From contig QORU01000001.1 of NCBI GenBank assembly GCA_003574785.1, forward strand, positions 558,001 to 622,000: 64,000 bases of DNA, read 5' to 3'. This DNA comes from Taklimakanibacter deserti. Its GTDB lineage: Bacteria > Pseudomonadota > Alphaproteobacteria > Rhizobiales > Aestuariivirgaceae. Below are positions 63,178-64,000 of this stretch, in pieces. How positions within the stretch are numbered: position 1 is the first letter of the stretch; each line of letters starts with the position of its first letter. The notes below the pieces were generated by a model, which was not told the origin of the DNA, made no database searches, and worked only from the letters and a program-made list of their open reading frames with translations. Both the position numbers and the translations under genes were made by a program.

Positions 63178-64000
63178 ATGAGTGCATGCGGGATCTATCT
63201 TTCAGGAGCCATCCTGATCGTGCTGGCGCTGTCCGCCCGAGCGTCCCTGGCGGACGACCGGCATGACTGCGAGAAGCTCAAGGGCGAGGCGAGCCTCAGG
63301 GCCTGCAGCGCGGTCATCGAGGCCGGCACCCATGATGCCGGCACGCTCGCCATCGCCTATCTCAATCGCGGCCTCGAATATTTCGACAAGGGCCATTACG
63401 ACCAGGCGATCAACGACTATAGCGCCTCGATCGATCTCGCCCCCATGAATGCCGATGTCTACAACAACCGCGGCAATGCCTATCAGGCGAAGCGCGATTA
63501 TGGCCGGGCGATCAGCGATTTCGACATGGCGCTCCACCTCAATCCGCGGCATGCGCTGGCCTATAACAACCGCGGCATCGCCTATGCCAACAGGGGCGAG
63601 TTCGATCGGGCGATCTTGAGCTATGACGGGGCGATCGCCATCGATCCGGCCTATGCCGGCGCCTATAACAACCGCGGCTATGCCTATGCGCGCAAAGGGG
63701 CCTATGACCGCGCGGTCGATGATTTCGGAACGGCGATCGCGCTCGATCCGGGGAACGCGCCAGCCTACCGCAACCGGGCCCGGGTCTATCAGAATCTGGG
63801 CCGCTATGATCTCGCCGTCGCGGACTACCGCCAGGCGCTGGACATCAGGCCGAGCGAGAGCGCGGCCCAGGGGCTGAAGGTCTCGGAAGCGCTGCTCGCG
63901 GCGAAGACCAAGGAAATCGAGGAGGGGGCCGAGGCCGAGACCGCGACGTTCCGGCAGATGCCCAATACCGATCTCACGGGCCCCATGATCGGCAAGATCG
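63178..64000 (+). CDS. Secreted TPR protein, cut by the window end
   Basis: The frame is open from ATG 63178 to the window end (274 codons). It has a signal peptide (IYLSGAILIVLALSARASLA) and at least five TPR units with NNRG at the start of each (for example DVYNNRGNAYQAKRDYGRAI). The helices then give way to a polar part with EEGAEAETATF. An ATG at 63151 is also in frame; GAGG at 63165-63168 suits the later start. Its C-terminus lies outside the window, so any further domain is unseen. Confidence 0.85.
   Translation, partial: MSACGIYLSGAILIVLALSARASLADDRHDCEKLKGEASLRACSAVIEAGTHDAGTLAIAYLNRGLEYFDKGHYDQAINDYSASIDLAPMNADVYNNRGNAYQAKRDYGRAISDFDMALHLNPRHALAYNNRGIAYANRGEFDRAILSYDGAIAIDPAYAGAYNNRGYAYARKGAYDRAVDDFGTAIALDPGNAPAYRNRARVYQNLGRYDLAVADYRQALDIRPSESAAQGLKVSEALLAAKTKEIEEGAEAETATFRQMPNTDLTGPMIGKI

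Overview
The window is a high-GC stretch of an alphaproteobacterial chromosome, most probably from the order Hyphomicrobiales (Rhizobiales); I cannot name the genus. The grounds are the protein sequences and order of the ribosomal cluster, a GAAC-N7-GAAC LexA box before ssb, the gyrA / coaD / cyclophilin / queA / tgt neighbourhood, and short palindromes of a kind seen in Rhizobiales genomes.

Region 1 (1-15482) is the ribosomal superoperon on the plus strand: the end of fusA, tuf, then rpsJ-rplC-rplD-rplW-rplB-rpsS-rplV-rpsC-rplP-rpmC-rpsQ-rplN-rplX-rplE-rpsN-rpsH-rplF-rplR-rpsE-rpmD-rplO-secY-adk, followed by rpsM-rpsK-rpoA-rplQ. Many neighbours overlap by 1-8 bases. A second promoter lies before rpsM and a strong intrinsic terminator follows rplQ.

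Region 2 (15483-33636) is mixed housekeeping: a small winged-helix-like protein, a membrane-anchored TPR protein, an Lrp-type regulator, a DegP-type protease and rarA (the last two separated by two long hairpin elements), an SDR enzyme, a membrane protein / NmrA / MFS group, uvrA, a gene-poor 617-base gap with a possible orphan transcript, an FSR-type MFS transporter facing a shortened AraC regulator, and a LysR / YkgJ / HisD-paralogue operon.

Region 3 (33637-40900) is accessory. It holds a 47-residue small protein, a Rid-family protein without the RidA arginine, a complete 1,960-bp IS1595-type transposon carrying a trypsin-like protease as passenger gene (near-perfect terminal repeats and a 9-bp target duplication), ssb with its LexA box, a HigBA-like toxin-antitoxin pair and a cyclase-TolB-TPR fusion protein.

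Region 4 (40901-51533) is gyrA (with N and L at the positions of E. coli D82 and S83), a methyltransferase, bluB behind a cobalamin riboswitch that contains a palindromic repeat element, transporters, coaD, two cyclophilins and the queuosine genes queA-tgt; the Tgt has lost most of its zinc ligands.

Region 5 (51530-64000) is transport: a polyamine-type ABC operon (minus strand), a polar-amino-acid ABC operon ending in an M20 amidohydrolase (plus strand), a LysE exporter, an NhaP2-type antiporter and a secreted TPR protein cut by the window end.

The best candidate for something little described is the protease-carrying transposon at 34374-36351. Next are the repeat inside the riboswitch and the HisD paralogue with altered metal ligands.
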